Shown: in pieces, positions 8,281-15,759 of the stretch
Layout: each line of letters starts with the position of its first letter
Position numbering within the stretch: position 1 is the first letter of the stretch
Assembly: GCA_003252105.1 (NCBI GenBank)
Contig: QKDL01000028.1
Coordinates: 1-61,647, forward strand
Reading direction: 5' to 3'
DNA length: 61,647 bases
Source: Arcobacter sp.
GTDB taxonomy: Bacteria; Campylobacterota; Campylobacteria; Campylobacterales; Arcobacteraceae
Notes under the pieces: generated by a model
The model's input: the letters and a program-made list of their open reading frames with translations, nothing else
The model's database searches: none
What the model was told of the DNA's origin: nothing
Program-made: the position numbers and the translations under genes

Positions 8281-9195
8281 ATGGATGATTTATTACTATT
8301 GGAATATTTGATAAATGCTGACAGAAGAACTTATTGGATTTATCTATTGTCATCAGCATTTATTGCTATTGTTTTTATCTATTTTAATAAAAGATATAGA
8401 AAAGTTGCATTTAGCTCAAAAGTTTGGTTACACCCAAGTTCAAAGCTAGATTATTACTATTTTATATTCTCTTATTTTATTAAAACATTATTAATATCTC
8501 CAATTGTAATAGGTGCAAATACAATAGCATTTTTTGTAAAAAAACATCTATATTATAACTTTGGTTTTAATCAAATTGAACATATCTCTTATGAAACAAC
8601 ACTTGTTTTATATACTGTTTGTTTATTTATTGTAAGTGATTTTACCAGATATTGGCTACATAGATTTTTACATACTATTCCTATTCTTTGGGAATTTCAC
8701 AAGGTACACCATAGTGCGAAAGTTTTAAATCCATTGACTTTTTATAGGGTTCATCCTGTAGAAAATATCTTGTTTGGGTTTAGATATTCACTAAGTATTG
8801 GTTTAGTTACTGGTGTTTTTATCTATTTTTTTGGTTCAAAAATTGGTATATATGAAGTATTAGGTGCAAATATTTTTGTATTTGTATTTTCACTTTTTGG
8901 CTCAAATCTAAGACATTCACATATTCCATTTGCCTATTTTAATTTTTTAGAAAAATGGTTGATATCACCAAAACAACACCAAATACACCATAGTAAAAAA
9001 TATTTTGATAAAAACTATGGAAGTTATATTGCAATCTGGGACAGAATCTTCGGAACACTTGTTTTATCAAAAAAGGGAAAAGTTTTAAAATTTGGTTTAA
9101 GAAAAGAACAAATGGAGAATTATACATCAATTTCAAAATTGATATTTTTTCCATTTATAAATATTTTAAGAAGGAGAAAAAATGAGAGGATTTAA
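8281..9195 (+). CDS. Sterol desaturase / fatty acid hydroxylase family membrane protein
   Basis: A 304-residue integral membrane protein with several hydrophobic helices and the histidine clusters of the di-iron hydroxylase superfamily: HRFLH, HKVHHS, a RVHP His and HQIHHS. These bind two irons in the membrane. Substrate unknown; bacterial members hydroxylate or desaturate lipids. It starts 8 bases after the second imelysin and overlaps the next gene by 14 bases, so it belongs to the same operon. Its presence ties lipid modification to an otherwise haem- and iron-related cluster. Confidence 0.82.
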   Translation: MDDLLLLEYLINADRRTYWIYLLSSAFIAIVFIYFNKRYRKVAFSSKVWLHPSSKLDYYYFIFSYFIKTLLISPIVIGANTIAFFVKKHLYYNFGFNQIEHISYETTLVLYTVCLFIVSDFTRYWLHRFLHTIPILWEFHKVHHSAKVLNPLTFYRVHPVENILFGFRYSLSIGLVTGVFIYFFGSKIGIYEVLGANIFVFVFSLFGSNLRHSHIPFAYFNFLEKWLISPKQHQIHHSKKYFDKNYGSYIAIWDRIFGTLVLSKKGKVLKFGLRKEQMENYTSISKLIFFPFINILRRRKNERI

Positions 9196-10309
9196 ACTAC
9201 TGGCTGTTAGTTTATCTACAATTTCATTGTGTACATTTTTAAATGCAATGGATTATAAAAGTGAGGATTTAGGAAAGGTATTGTTTTTTGATAAAAACTT
9301 ATCTAAAAACAGAACTCAAGCCTGTGCAACTTGCCATAATCCAAAGGCAGGTTTTACAGATAATAGAGATAATGGTATAAAAGGTATGGCATCGCAAGGA
9401 GATGATGGAAAATCACTAGGTGATAGACAAGCTCCAAGTGCTGCATATGCTAAGTTTTCACCAAAGTTTCATTTCGATGAGAAAAAGAAAAAATATATTG
9501 GTGGACAGTTTTGGGATGGTAGAGAAGCAACTTTAGCAGGACAAGCAGGTGGTCCACCACTAAACCCTATTGAGATGGGAATGGGTTCTAAAAAAGAGGT
9601 TGTAGATAGATTAAAAGAGAATAGCTATTATGTAAGTGCTTTAAAATCAATCTACAGTGAAGATATTTTTAATTCTAATGATAAAGTTTATGAAGCTATG
9701 ACTAAAGCTATTGAAAGCTTTGAGATGACAAAAGAGTTCTCACCTTTTGATTCAAAATATGATAGATTTTTAAGAGATGAATATGATTTAACTGTATTAG
9801 AAGATTTAGGAAGATCTATATTTTTTTCAAACAACAACAACTCTTGTGCCACTTGCCATGTACTAAAAGGTGAAGATAAAGAGGGTGAAACATTTACAAA
9901 TTATGAGTATCATAATATAGGAGTTCCTGCAAACAAAGAACTAAGAGCAAAAAATGGTGTTACACAAATTGATACTGGATTATTAAACAATCCAAATGTA
10001 ACAGATGAAAACCAAAAAGGTAAATACAAAGTTCCAACTCTAAGAAATGTAGCAGTAACAGCTCCATATATGCATAATGGTGTATTTAAGGATTTAAGAA
10101 CTGTTGTTGAGTTTTATGATAAATACAATAATAAAGATAGAAATATAAATCCAGAAACAGGAAAACCTTGGGAAGATCCTGAAGTTAAAGAAACTATATC
10201 GTTAGAAGAGTTAAAAGCTAAAAAACAAAATGATAGAAAAATCGATGCACTTGTTGCATTTTTAAAACTACTAACAGATAAAAGATATGAACATCTAATA
10301 AAAGAGTAA
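9182..10309 (+). CDS. Di-haem cytochrome c peroxidase (CcpA/MauG family)
   Basis: A 375-residue exported protein with a signal peptide ending LNAMD. It has two CxxCH haem sites, CATCHN (about residue 48) and CATCH (about residue 221), plus the family motifs LGKVLFFDKNLSKNRTQAC, FWDGREATL, NPIEMGM, TLRNVAVTAPYMHNG and ALVAFLKLLT. It reduces hydrogen peroxide in the periplasm or is a MauG-like oxidase. A good ribosome binding site (AGGAG) precedes ATG 9182. It is the last gene of the imelysin operon. Its 3' end overlaps, antisense, the small gene on the other strand by 92 bases. Confidence 0.88.
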   Translation: MRGFKLLAVSLSTISLCTFLNAMDYKSEDLGKVLFFDKNLSKNRTQACATCHNPKAGFTDNRDNGIKGMASQGDDGKSLGDRQAPSAAYAKFSPKFHFDEKKKKYIGGQFWDGREATLAGQAGGPPLNPIEMGMGSKKEVVDRLKENSYYVSALKSIYSEDIFNSNDKVYEAMTKAIESFEMTKEFSPFDSKYDRFLRDEYDLTVLEDLGRSIFFSNNNNSCATCHVLKGEDKEGETFTNYEYHNIGVPANKELRAKNGVTQIDTGLLNNPNVTDENQKGKYKVPTLRNVAVTAPYMHNGVFKDLRTVVEFYDKYNNKDRNINPETGKPWEDPEVKETISLEELKAKKQNDRKIDALVAFLKLLTDKRYEHLIKE

Positions 10310-10490
10310 GATCTTCTTGCTTTTTAGATGATATTATTTTTTCAGCTATTTCTCTTACTTTTACTTCATCAATTTCGTTGTATTTGTTTTTTAATAAGTT
10401 TACAATTGGGTCTACTAAATTTAGATTGATATTCAATCCACAATGTGATAAGAAATCATTAATCTCTTTTTCAATTTGACTATTAGTCAT
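10218..10490 (-). CDS. Small protein of unknown function, third gene of the DUF2325 unit
   Basis: A 90-residue frame starting MTNSQIEKEINDFL with a clear ribosome binding site (AGGAG, 6 bases before ATG). The first 60 residues are charged and helical. The last 30 are hydrophobic and lie opposite the end of the peroxidase gene, so they may be an extension gained by loss of an earlier stop. It starts just after the 67-residue gene. No family recognised. Confidence 0.55.
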   Translation of the reverse strand: MTNSQIEKEINDFLSHCGLNINLNLVDPIVNLLKNKYNEIDEVKVREIAEKIISSKKQEDLTLLLDVHIFYLLVVLKMQQVHRFFYHFVF

Positions 10491-10503
10491 AAATCTCCTA
10501 AGC

Positions 10504-10707
10504 TCATCTCCTATTTTTTACAATAGTGATATCTATATTAGTGCTAAAACTATATTTTATAAAATTTCTATCTAAAATATTTGCAATCTCTAAAAATTCA
10601 TCAAGATCTGCATCTTTGGCACTTTTTAAATTTATGATTTTACCCAAAGAATGATTATATTTGTAATTATTAAAACTATTAAGTTTTGCAATTAAGTTTT
10701 CACTCAT
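10504..10707 (-). CDS. Small protein of unknown function, second gene of the DUF2325 unit
   Basis: A 67-residue protein (MSENLIAKLNSFNNYKYN...). Its ATG follows the DUF2325 stop by only two bases, so it is almost certainly co-transcribed and probably translationally coupled. No transmembrane segment, cysteine motif or known domain is visible. Its place in an apparently Fur-controlled unit is the only hint to its role. Confidence 0.6.
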   Translation of the reverse strand: MSENLIAKLNSFNNYKYNHSLGKIINLKSAKDADLDEFLEIANILDRNFIKYSFSTNIDITIVKNRR

Positions 10708-10709
10708 GA

Positions 10710-11012
10710 TTAACCTTCACAAGATTGACATTTTAAGAACTTACAAACCTCACAATACACTGAACTTGCACTTCTTTTAGTACATATAACTGGAATATCT
10801 TTTTTCTTTGCTTCTTTTCTATATTTGTACATTGCATTATGATTTAAAAAGTCTGTTAGCATCAAAATATAATCAGTATCTTGAGGTATCTCTTTTCTAC
10901 AAGCACTTGATTTTTTTCTAGTATCCCAATGTGTGATTGAAAACTTTCCTAAACTATCTAAAATTGTCCTAATAGTATCTATTTTATCTCCACCAATAAT
11001 TAAAACTGACAT
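10710..11012 (-). CDS. DUF2325 protein with cysteine-rich C-terminus, Fur-boxed
   Basis: A 100-residue protein. It starts MSVLIIGGDK, the usual beginning of DUF2325, continues with a Rossmann-like pattern (THWDTRKK, TDYILMLTDFLNHN) and ends in a cysteine cluster (ICTKRS, YCEVCKFLKCQSC), which could bind a metal. The start at 11012 is preferred over a longer frame beginning at 11057 because GGAAAC lies directly before it and the protein then begins with the family motif. Two near-consensus Fur boxes lie upstream. Function is unknown. Confidence 0.75.
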   Translation of the reverse strand: MSVLIIGGDKIDTIRTILDSLGKFSITHWDTRKKSSACRKEIPQDTDYILMLTDFLNHNAMYKYRKEAKKKDIPVICTKRSASSVYCEVCKFLKCQSCEG

Positions 11013-11025
11013 TTTGTTTCCTTTT

Positions 11026-11040
11026 TGATAATTATTATTA
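11026..11040. promoter_or_regulatory. Proximal Fur box of the DUF2325 unit
   Basis: TGATAATTATTATTA is one mismatch from the 7-1-7 Fur consensus. It lies 13 bases before the DUF2325 start codon, over the likely promoter or leader. Confidence 0.7.
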
Positions 11041-11077
11041 AAATAATACCAAAGCAAACTTAATTTTTATTTAATAT

Positions 11078-11092
11078 TGATAATAGTTATCA
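11078..11092. promoter_or_regulatory. Distal Fur box of the DUF2325 unit
   Basis: TGATAATAGTTATCA is one mismatch from the 7-1-7 Fur consensus. It lies between the stop codon of the EAL gene and the DUF2325 gene. The pair of boxes mirrors the pair before the imelysin gene. Confidence 0.75.
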
Positions 11093-13345
11093 TTAAGATA
11101 CTAATTTTTCAATTTTTAGTGTATTATTTGGCTTTCCTATATAATAACCTTGTGAATAATTTATATTCATTGATTTAATAAATTCAAATGAGTCTTTATT
11201 TTCCACATATTCTACTATTGTTTTAATTTCTAAACTATCACATAGAAATTTTATAGTTCCTAAAATAAGTTGATTTTTTTTATTTTTTTCTATTCCTCTT
11301 ACTAAACTTCCATCTACTTTTAGATAATCAATATAACGATTTAGTTTTATTATATACTCAAAATTTGAATATCCAGAACCAAAATCATCAATTGCAACTT
11401 TACACCCTAACCTTTTTATTTTCATAACAAATTTAATAAACTGCATATAGTTTTTTATAGACTCAGATTCTACAATCTCAATAACCAATTTATTTGAAAT
11501 ATCACTTTTTTTAATCTTTTCAAATAGATAATTTCTAACATCTTGATTAGATATATCTTCCATTGTTAAATTGATTGAAAATTCATAATCTTTGTCTTTA
11601 AAATACTCAAAAGTTTTATCTATTAGTATTTTTGTAATTATTTTATATTTTTTTATATCTTTTGCAATAGGTAAAAAAACATCAGGGAAATATAGTATCT
11701 CATCAACTTGTAATCTTACCAAAGCTTCGAATTTTTCTATTTTGTTACTATAATTATTGTAAATTGGTTGAAAAAAAACAACAACTGAATCTTCATGAAT
11801 TGCTCGTTTTATTATCCTAACCATATCAATATTTTTTTTATTTATATCAATATTATTATTTACTTCATCATTATAAATTGAAATTTCATGTTTCTCTTTT
11901 AGTGCATGTTCCAATGCCAACTCAGCTTCTTTTAACTCATCAATATTATTGTTAAGTTTAATAGGGTTACTAGAAACAATAGTCAAATCAAAATTGATAT
12001 CAATATCATCTAAGATATAAAACTTTTTTTTCTCAATATTTGTATGTAACTGCTCTAAAAATTTATATAAGGTTTCTTTATCTTTATAAAAATATTTTAA
12101 AGCAAAGGTATCATGATCTAAACAATAAGATTTTAATACCTCCATAGAAAAAAACTTATTTTCTACTAAATAAGTAGAAAACATACTTAATGCAGTTTGT
12201 ATAATCTCATATCCATAAACATGTTTTAATTTTTTGTAGTTGTCTAAATGAATAAGAACAATAACTGAATTTTTAAACTTTTTATTTTTTAAGTCTGTAA
12301 AAAGTTCAATCCTATTTGGTAGTTGTGTTATTTTATCTATATTAGAGATTTTTTTTATTTTTGCTTCTAGTTGGTCTGGTTTTTTTGCCATTTTTAAAAT
12401 AAAAGGGAAAAAAATAATTGCTACAATAAAAATAATTATAAAAAATGTCTTTTGTTCATTATCTATTTTTTGACTTAGATATTCATATTTTAAATCTAAT
12501 ACTAAAATCAAACCTTGATTGTTTTGAAATATTTTATCCAGTTTTTTTGAATAAAAAGTATCTCCAAGATACTCTTTTTGTGTTAATATTTCAGAAGCAT
12601 TGTGCTCTCCAAATTCATCTTTTAATTCTAATTTTTTAGTATGAGCATAAAAACCTTCATTAAAATTATGATGAAATACAAAATTACCATTTTTATCTAC
12701 TAAATGAATATTGTAAAAAATTGTTTTGTAAAAAGATTTAAAAAAATCATCAACCAAAATACATAAAACTAAATAACCTCTATTTTGTCCCATTGAATCA
12801 AAAACTGGTGTAACCATATTTACCATTAATTCTTTAGGATTTATTACTTTTCCATACTCTGTTCTATACTCTATATCTGAAAACCCTATTTCATTGTTTT
12901 TTAGTCTTTCAAATGTTTTAAAATACTCTTTTGAAGATTTGTCTTGTAAATTATCTTGAATAATAAAACTATTTGAAGATGTTTTCTCTATTCTTATTTT
13001 TTCAAAACCTATAGAGTCTATATACTTTATCATTGCTACTTCATTTAAAACTTTTGCAAGAGTTAAAAACTGATTAGATAGTGTTTCATACGAGGAATTA
13101 TAATCTAAATATTTTACAAAACTATCACTGTTTTTAAGAGAAAAAAGGGCGTTTTGGTAAAAGTTTAAATAGGAGTTTAAAAAATGTTCTCTTTCATCTA
13201 TTTTTGACTTTAAGTTCTCAATAGAAATTTTTGTAATATCACTTTTTTTTGTGATATTAAACATATATATTGTTGAGATAAATACAATTAAAACAGCAAT
13301 TATATATGTGTAAATAAATAGATTGCGATAATTTTTTTTAAACAA
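11093..13345 (-). CDS. Membrane sensor with degenerate GGDEF and EAL domain (c-di-GMP phosphodiesterase)
   Basis: About 750 residues: a transmembrane helix near the N-terminus (YTYIIAVLIVFISTIYMF), a periplasmic sensor region of about 250 residues, a second helix (FFIIIFIVAIIFFPFIL), a GGDEF-like domain whose signature is lost (LDHDTF in place of GGDEF), and an EAL domain with its key parts kept (FEALVRLQ, INLTMEDI, AIDDFGSGYSNF, YLKVDGS, QGYYIGKP). It probably degrades c-di-GMP in response to a periplasmic signal. The start is placed at TTG 13345, preceded by AAGGGAA. The longer reading from TTG 13408 would run through a terminator-like hairpin. No gene is coupled to it. Confidence 0.8.
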   Translation of the reverse strand: MFKKNYRNLFIYTYIIAVLIVFISTIYMFNITKKSDITKISIENLKSKIDEREHFLNSYLNFYQNALFSLKNSDSFVKYLDYNSSYETLSNQFLTLAKVLNEVAMIKYIDSIGFEKIRIEKTSSNSFIIQDNLQDKSSKEYFKTFERLKNNEIGFSDIEYRTEYGKVINPKELMVNMVTPVFDSMGQNRGYLVLCILVDDFFKSFYKTIFYNIHLVDKNGNFVFHHNFNEGFYAHTKKLELKDEFGEHNASEILTQKEYLGDTFYSKKLDKIFQNNQGLILVLDLKYEYLSQKIDNEQKTFFIIIFIVAIIFFPFILKMAKKPDQLEAKIKKISNIDKITQLPNRIELFTDLKNKKFKNSVIVLIHLDNYKKLKHVYGYEIIQTALSMFSTYLVENKFFSMEVLKSYCLDHDTFALKYFYKDKETLYKFLEQLHTNIEKKKFYILDDIDINFDLTIVSSNPIKLNNNIDELKEAELALEHALKEKHEISIYNDEVNNNIDINKKNIDMVRIIKRAIHEDSVVVFFQPIYNNYSNKIEKFEALVRLQVDEILYFPDVFLPIAKDIKKYKIITKILIDKTFEYFKDKDYEFSINLTMEDISNQDVRNYLFEKIKKSDISNKLVIEIVESESIKNYMQFIKFVMKIKRLGCKVAIDDFGSGYSNFEYIIKLNRYIDYLKVDGSLVRGIEKNKKNQLILGTIKFLCDSLEIKTIVEYVENKDSFEFIKSMNINYSQGYYIGKPNNTLKIEKLVS

Positions 13346-13378
13346 TATTTCCCTTTTAACTCTTAAAATGTAGAAATA

Positions 13379-13430
13379 TTTATCTAAAAAAGATAAATAC
13401 CAAAACAAGATGCTAAATCTTGTTTGGTAT
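13379..13430 (-). terminator. Tandem hairpins ending the pgi operon, just before the EAL gene
   Basis: Read on the minus strand, ATACCAAACAAGA and TCTTGTTTTGGTAT form a 13-pair stem with one bulge (13397-13430). It is followed at once by a second hairpin, TTTATCT/AGATAAA (13379-13397), with a T-run in its loop. The first follows the pgi stop by about 50 bases and fits a terminator. The second lies in the leader of the EAL gene. Confidence 0.6.
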
Positions 13431-13479
13431 TGTAATAAAAAAGTGTATTATAAAAGTATCAATAATTAATTTTATTAAA

Positions 13480-15123
13480 TTAATTTATATTTTTATTCCA
13501 TTTTTTAATAGTCATAAGAAGCCCAACACTAGATGAATCTAATCCTTTTGGCTCATTGCCTTGAATATATGAAACCATTTTTGTAGCCAACTCTTTTCCA
13601 AGTTCAACTCCCCATTGGTCAAATGAATCAATATTCCAAATTACACCTTCTACAAAAACTCTATGCTCATAAAGTGCAATTATTTTTCCAAGTATTTTAG
13701 GTGTAAGTTTTTTGTAAATAAGTGTTGATGAAGGTCTGTTTCCTCTAAAAACTTTGTGAGGTGCTAGTCTTTCTATTTGTTCATCATCTAAGCCTGAATT
13801 TTTTAAAATTGTTTTTACCTCATTGATATCTCTACCATTCATCAAAGCTTGACTTTGAGCTAAACAATTGGCAATAAGAAGTTGATTATGAATATCCATA
13901 CCCTCTTCATGATTATTTACAGCAACTAAAAATTCACAAGGAACTATGCTAGTACCTTGGTGTAATAATTGGAAAAATGAGTGTTGAGAGTTTGTTCCAG
14001 CTTCACCCCAAACTATTGGTCCAGAATTAACTTCTAATTGTTTCCCACTCAATGAAACACTTTTTCCATTTGATTCCATATCAAGTTGTTGGATATATGT
14101 TGTAAAAGATTCCAGTCTTTGATCATAAGGTAATATTGCTCTTGTTGCATACTCACAAATATTTCTATGCCAAACACCAATTAGTGCTAAAATAATAGGC
14201 ATATTTTCTTCAACAGATGCATTTTTAAAGTGCTCATCCATCTCATATGCACCTTGTAAAAACTCTTCAAAGTTTTTAGCACCAATTGCAATCATCAAAC
14301 TTAAACCTATAGCACTCCAAATTGAGTATCTACCACCAACCCAATCCCAAAAACCAAACACTCTATCATCACTTATCCCAAATGCTTTTGTTTTATCCAA
14401 AGCAGTTGATAGTGCTGCAAAATGTTTATTTGCATTCTCTTCACCTAAAGCCTCTTGCATCCATTTTTTAGCAGATTTAGCATTTGTCATTGTTTCAATA
14501 GTTGTAAATGTTTTTGAAGCAATTATTACAAGAGTTGTTGCTGGATTTAAACCTTTTAAAGTATCACTTAGATGAGAAGAATCTATATTTGATACAAAGT
14601 GTACATCTGGTCCATCATGGTATGGTTTTAAAGCTTGTGTAACCATTTGTGGACCTAGATGAGAACCACCAATACCAATATTTACTACATCTGTAAACTT
14701 CTCATTTGTTGAAGAAACAATTTTTCCCTCTCTAATATCAGTGGAAAAAGATTTCATCCTTTCTAATACCTCTTTTATATCAGGTATAATATCTTCGCCA
14801 TCTACAAAAACTGAATGATTTAGATTAGCTCTTAAAGCTGTATGCAAAACAGCTCTGTTTTCAGTGATATTTATCTTATCACCTTTAAACATTGCATCTC
14901 TTTTCTCTTCAAGATTACATAGTTTTATTAGTTCAAAAAGTTTTGATAGAATCTGTTTATTAAAATGTATTTTTGAATAATCAAATACCATATCATCTAA
15001 TGATACATGAAACTCTTCAAATCTATTTGGGTTTAATTCAAAAAGCTCTTTTAAGCTATTTTTTTCAACTTCAACTTTTAACTTTTTTAATTGATCAAAA
15101 AGAACTTCTCTTTTTCCATTCAT
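13480..15123 (-). CDS. pgi: Glucose-6-phosphate isomerase
   Basis: A 547-residue protein of normal length for PGI. It interconverts glucose 6-phosphate and fructose 6-phosphate in the cytoplasm. Diagnostic segments are VNIGIGGSHLGPQMV, the phosphosugar-binding SKTFTTIETMTNA, GGRYSIWSAIGLS and the signature QLDMESNGKSV, with the catalytic Glu in GEAGTNSQHSFFQLLHQGT. It is the last gene of the ten-gene minus-strand operon, 12 bases after eda. In this setting it feeds gluconeogenic fructose 6-phosphate into zwf and the osmolyte branch. Confidence 0.96.
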   Translation of the reverse strand: MNGKREVLFDQLKKLKVEVEKNSLKELFELNPNRFEEFHVSLDDMVFDYSKIHFNKQILSKLFELIKLCNLEEKRDAMFKGDKINITENRAVLHTALRANLNHSVFVDGEDIIPDIKEVLERMKSFSTDIREGKIVSSTNEKFTDVVNIGIGGSHLGPQMVTQALKPYHDGPDVHFVSNIDSSHLSDTLKGLNPATTLVIIASKTFTTIETMTNAKSAKKWMQEALGEENANKHFAALSTALDKTKAFGISDDRVFGFWDWVGGRYSIWSAIGLSLMIAIGAKNFEEFLQGAYEMDEHFKNASVEENMPIILALIGVWHRNICEYATRAILPYDQRLESFTTYIQQLDMESNGKSVSLSGKQLEVNSGPIVWGEAGTNSQHSFFQLLHQGTSIVPCEFLVAVNNHEEGMDIHNQLLIANCLAQSQALMNGRDINEVKTILKNSGLDDEQIERLAPHKVFRGNRPSSTLIYKKLTPKILGKIIALYEHRVFVEGVIWNIDSFDQWGVELGKELATKMVSYIQGNEPKGLDSSSVGLLMTIKKWNKNIN

Positions 15124-15135
15124 TAGTAAACCCTT

Positions 15136-15759
15136 TTAATTAATCTTCATTAATGCTTCTTTTGAAAGCATAGTTATTTTATTAAAGTCATTGGCTTTTA
15201 TAGCATCTTTAGGAACAATCCAACTTCCCCCAACACACAAAACATTATCTAATGCTAAAAATTCATTTAAGTTAGATAAGCTTACTCCACCTGTTGGACA
15301 AAATCTCATCTTTGAAAAAGGTCCTTTAAAAGATTTTAAAGCTTCAACTCCCCCACTAACAACAGCAGGAAATAACTTACAATGATAAAATCCATTGTTT
15401 TGTGCCAACATAACTTCACTAGCTGTTGATACACCTGGGATTAAAGTTATTTGATGTTTTTTTGAAGCTTGAATTAACTCTTGTGAAATACCTGGAGAAA
15501 ATACAAACTTTGCTCCTGCATTTTTTGAAGCTATTAAATCCTCTTCATTACAAACTGTTCCAGCTCCAACATTCATGCTTGGCATTTTTTCAGATATTAT
15601 ACTTATTGCTTTAAGTCCAGCTTCTGTTCTTAAAGTTATCTCCATGATATTTATACCACCCTCACTTAAAGCTTTTGCTAGTGGTAAAGCATCCTTTTCA
15701 TCTTCAATCGCAATAACAGGTACAATAGGAGATATACTCATCACTTCATTTGCATTCAT
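15136..15759 (-). CDS. eda: KDPG aldolase
   Basis: A 207-residue enzyme that splits 2-keto-3-deoxy-6-phosphogluconate into pyruvate and glyceraldehyde 3-phosphate, the last step of the Entner-Doudoroff pathway. Visible are the N-terminal SPIVPVIAIEDEKDALPLA, the phosphate and substrate motif ITLRTEAGLKAI, VGAGTV and the Schiff-base Lys in HCKLFPA, followed by CPTGGVS. The start overlaps the edd stop by 4 bases (ATGA type), so the two are translationally coupled. Confidence 0.95.
   Translation of the reverse strand: MNANEVMSISPIVPVIAIEDEKDALPLAKALSEGGINIMEITLRTEAGLKAISIISEKMPSMNVGAGTVCNEEDLIASKNAGAKFVFSPGISQELIQASKKHQITLIPGVSTASEVMLAQNNGFYHCKLFPAVVSGGVEALKSFKGPFSKMRFCPTGGVSLSNLNEFLALDNVLCVGGSWIVPKDAIKANDFNKITMLSKEALMKIN

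Noticed and set aside
13346..13408. N-terminal extension of the EAL protein from TTG 13408
   Set aside because: It would lie within terminator-like hairpins and lacks a ribosome binding site; TTG 13345 has AAGGGAA in place.
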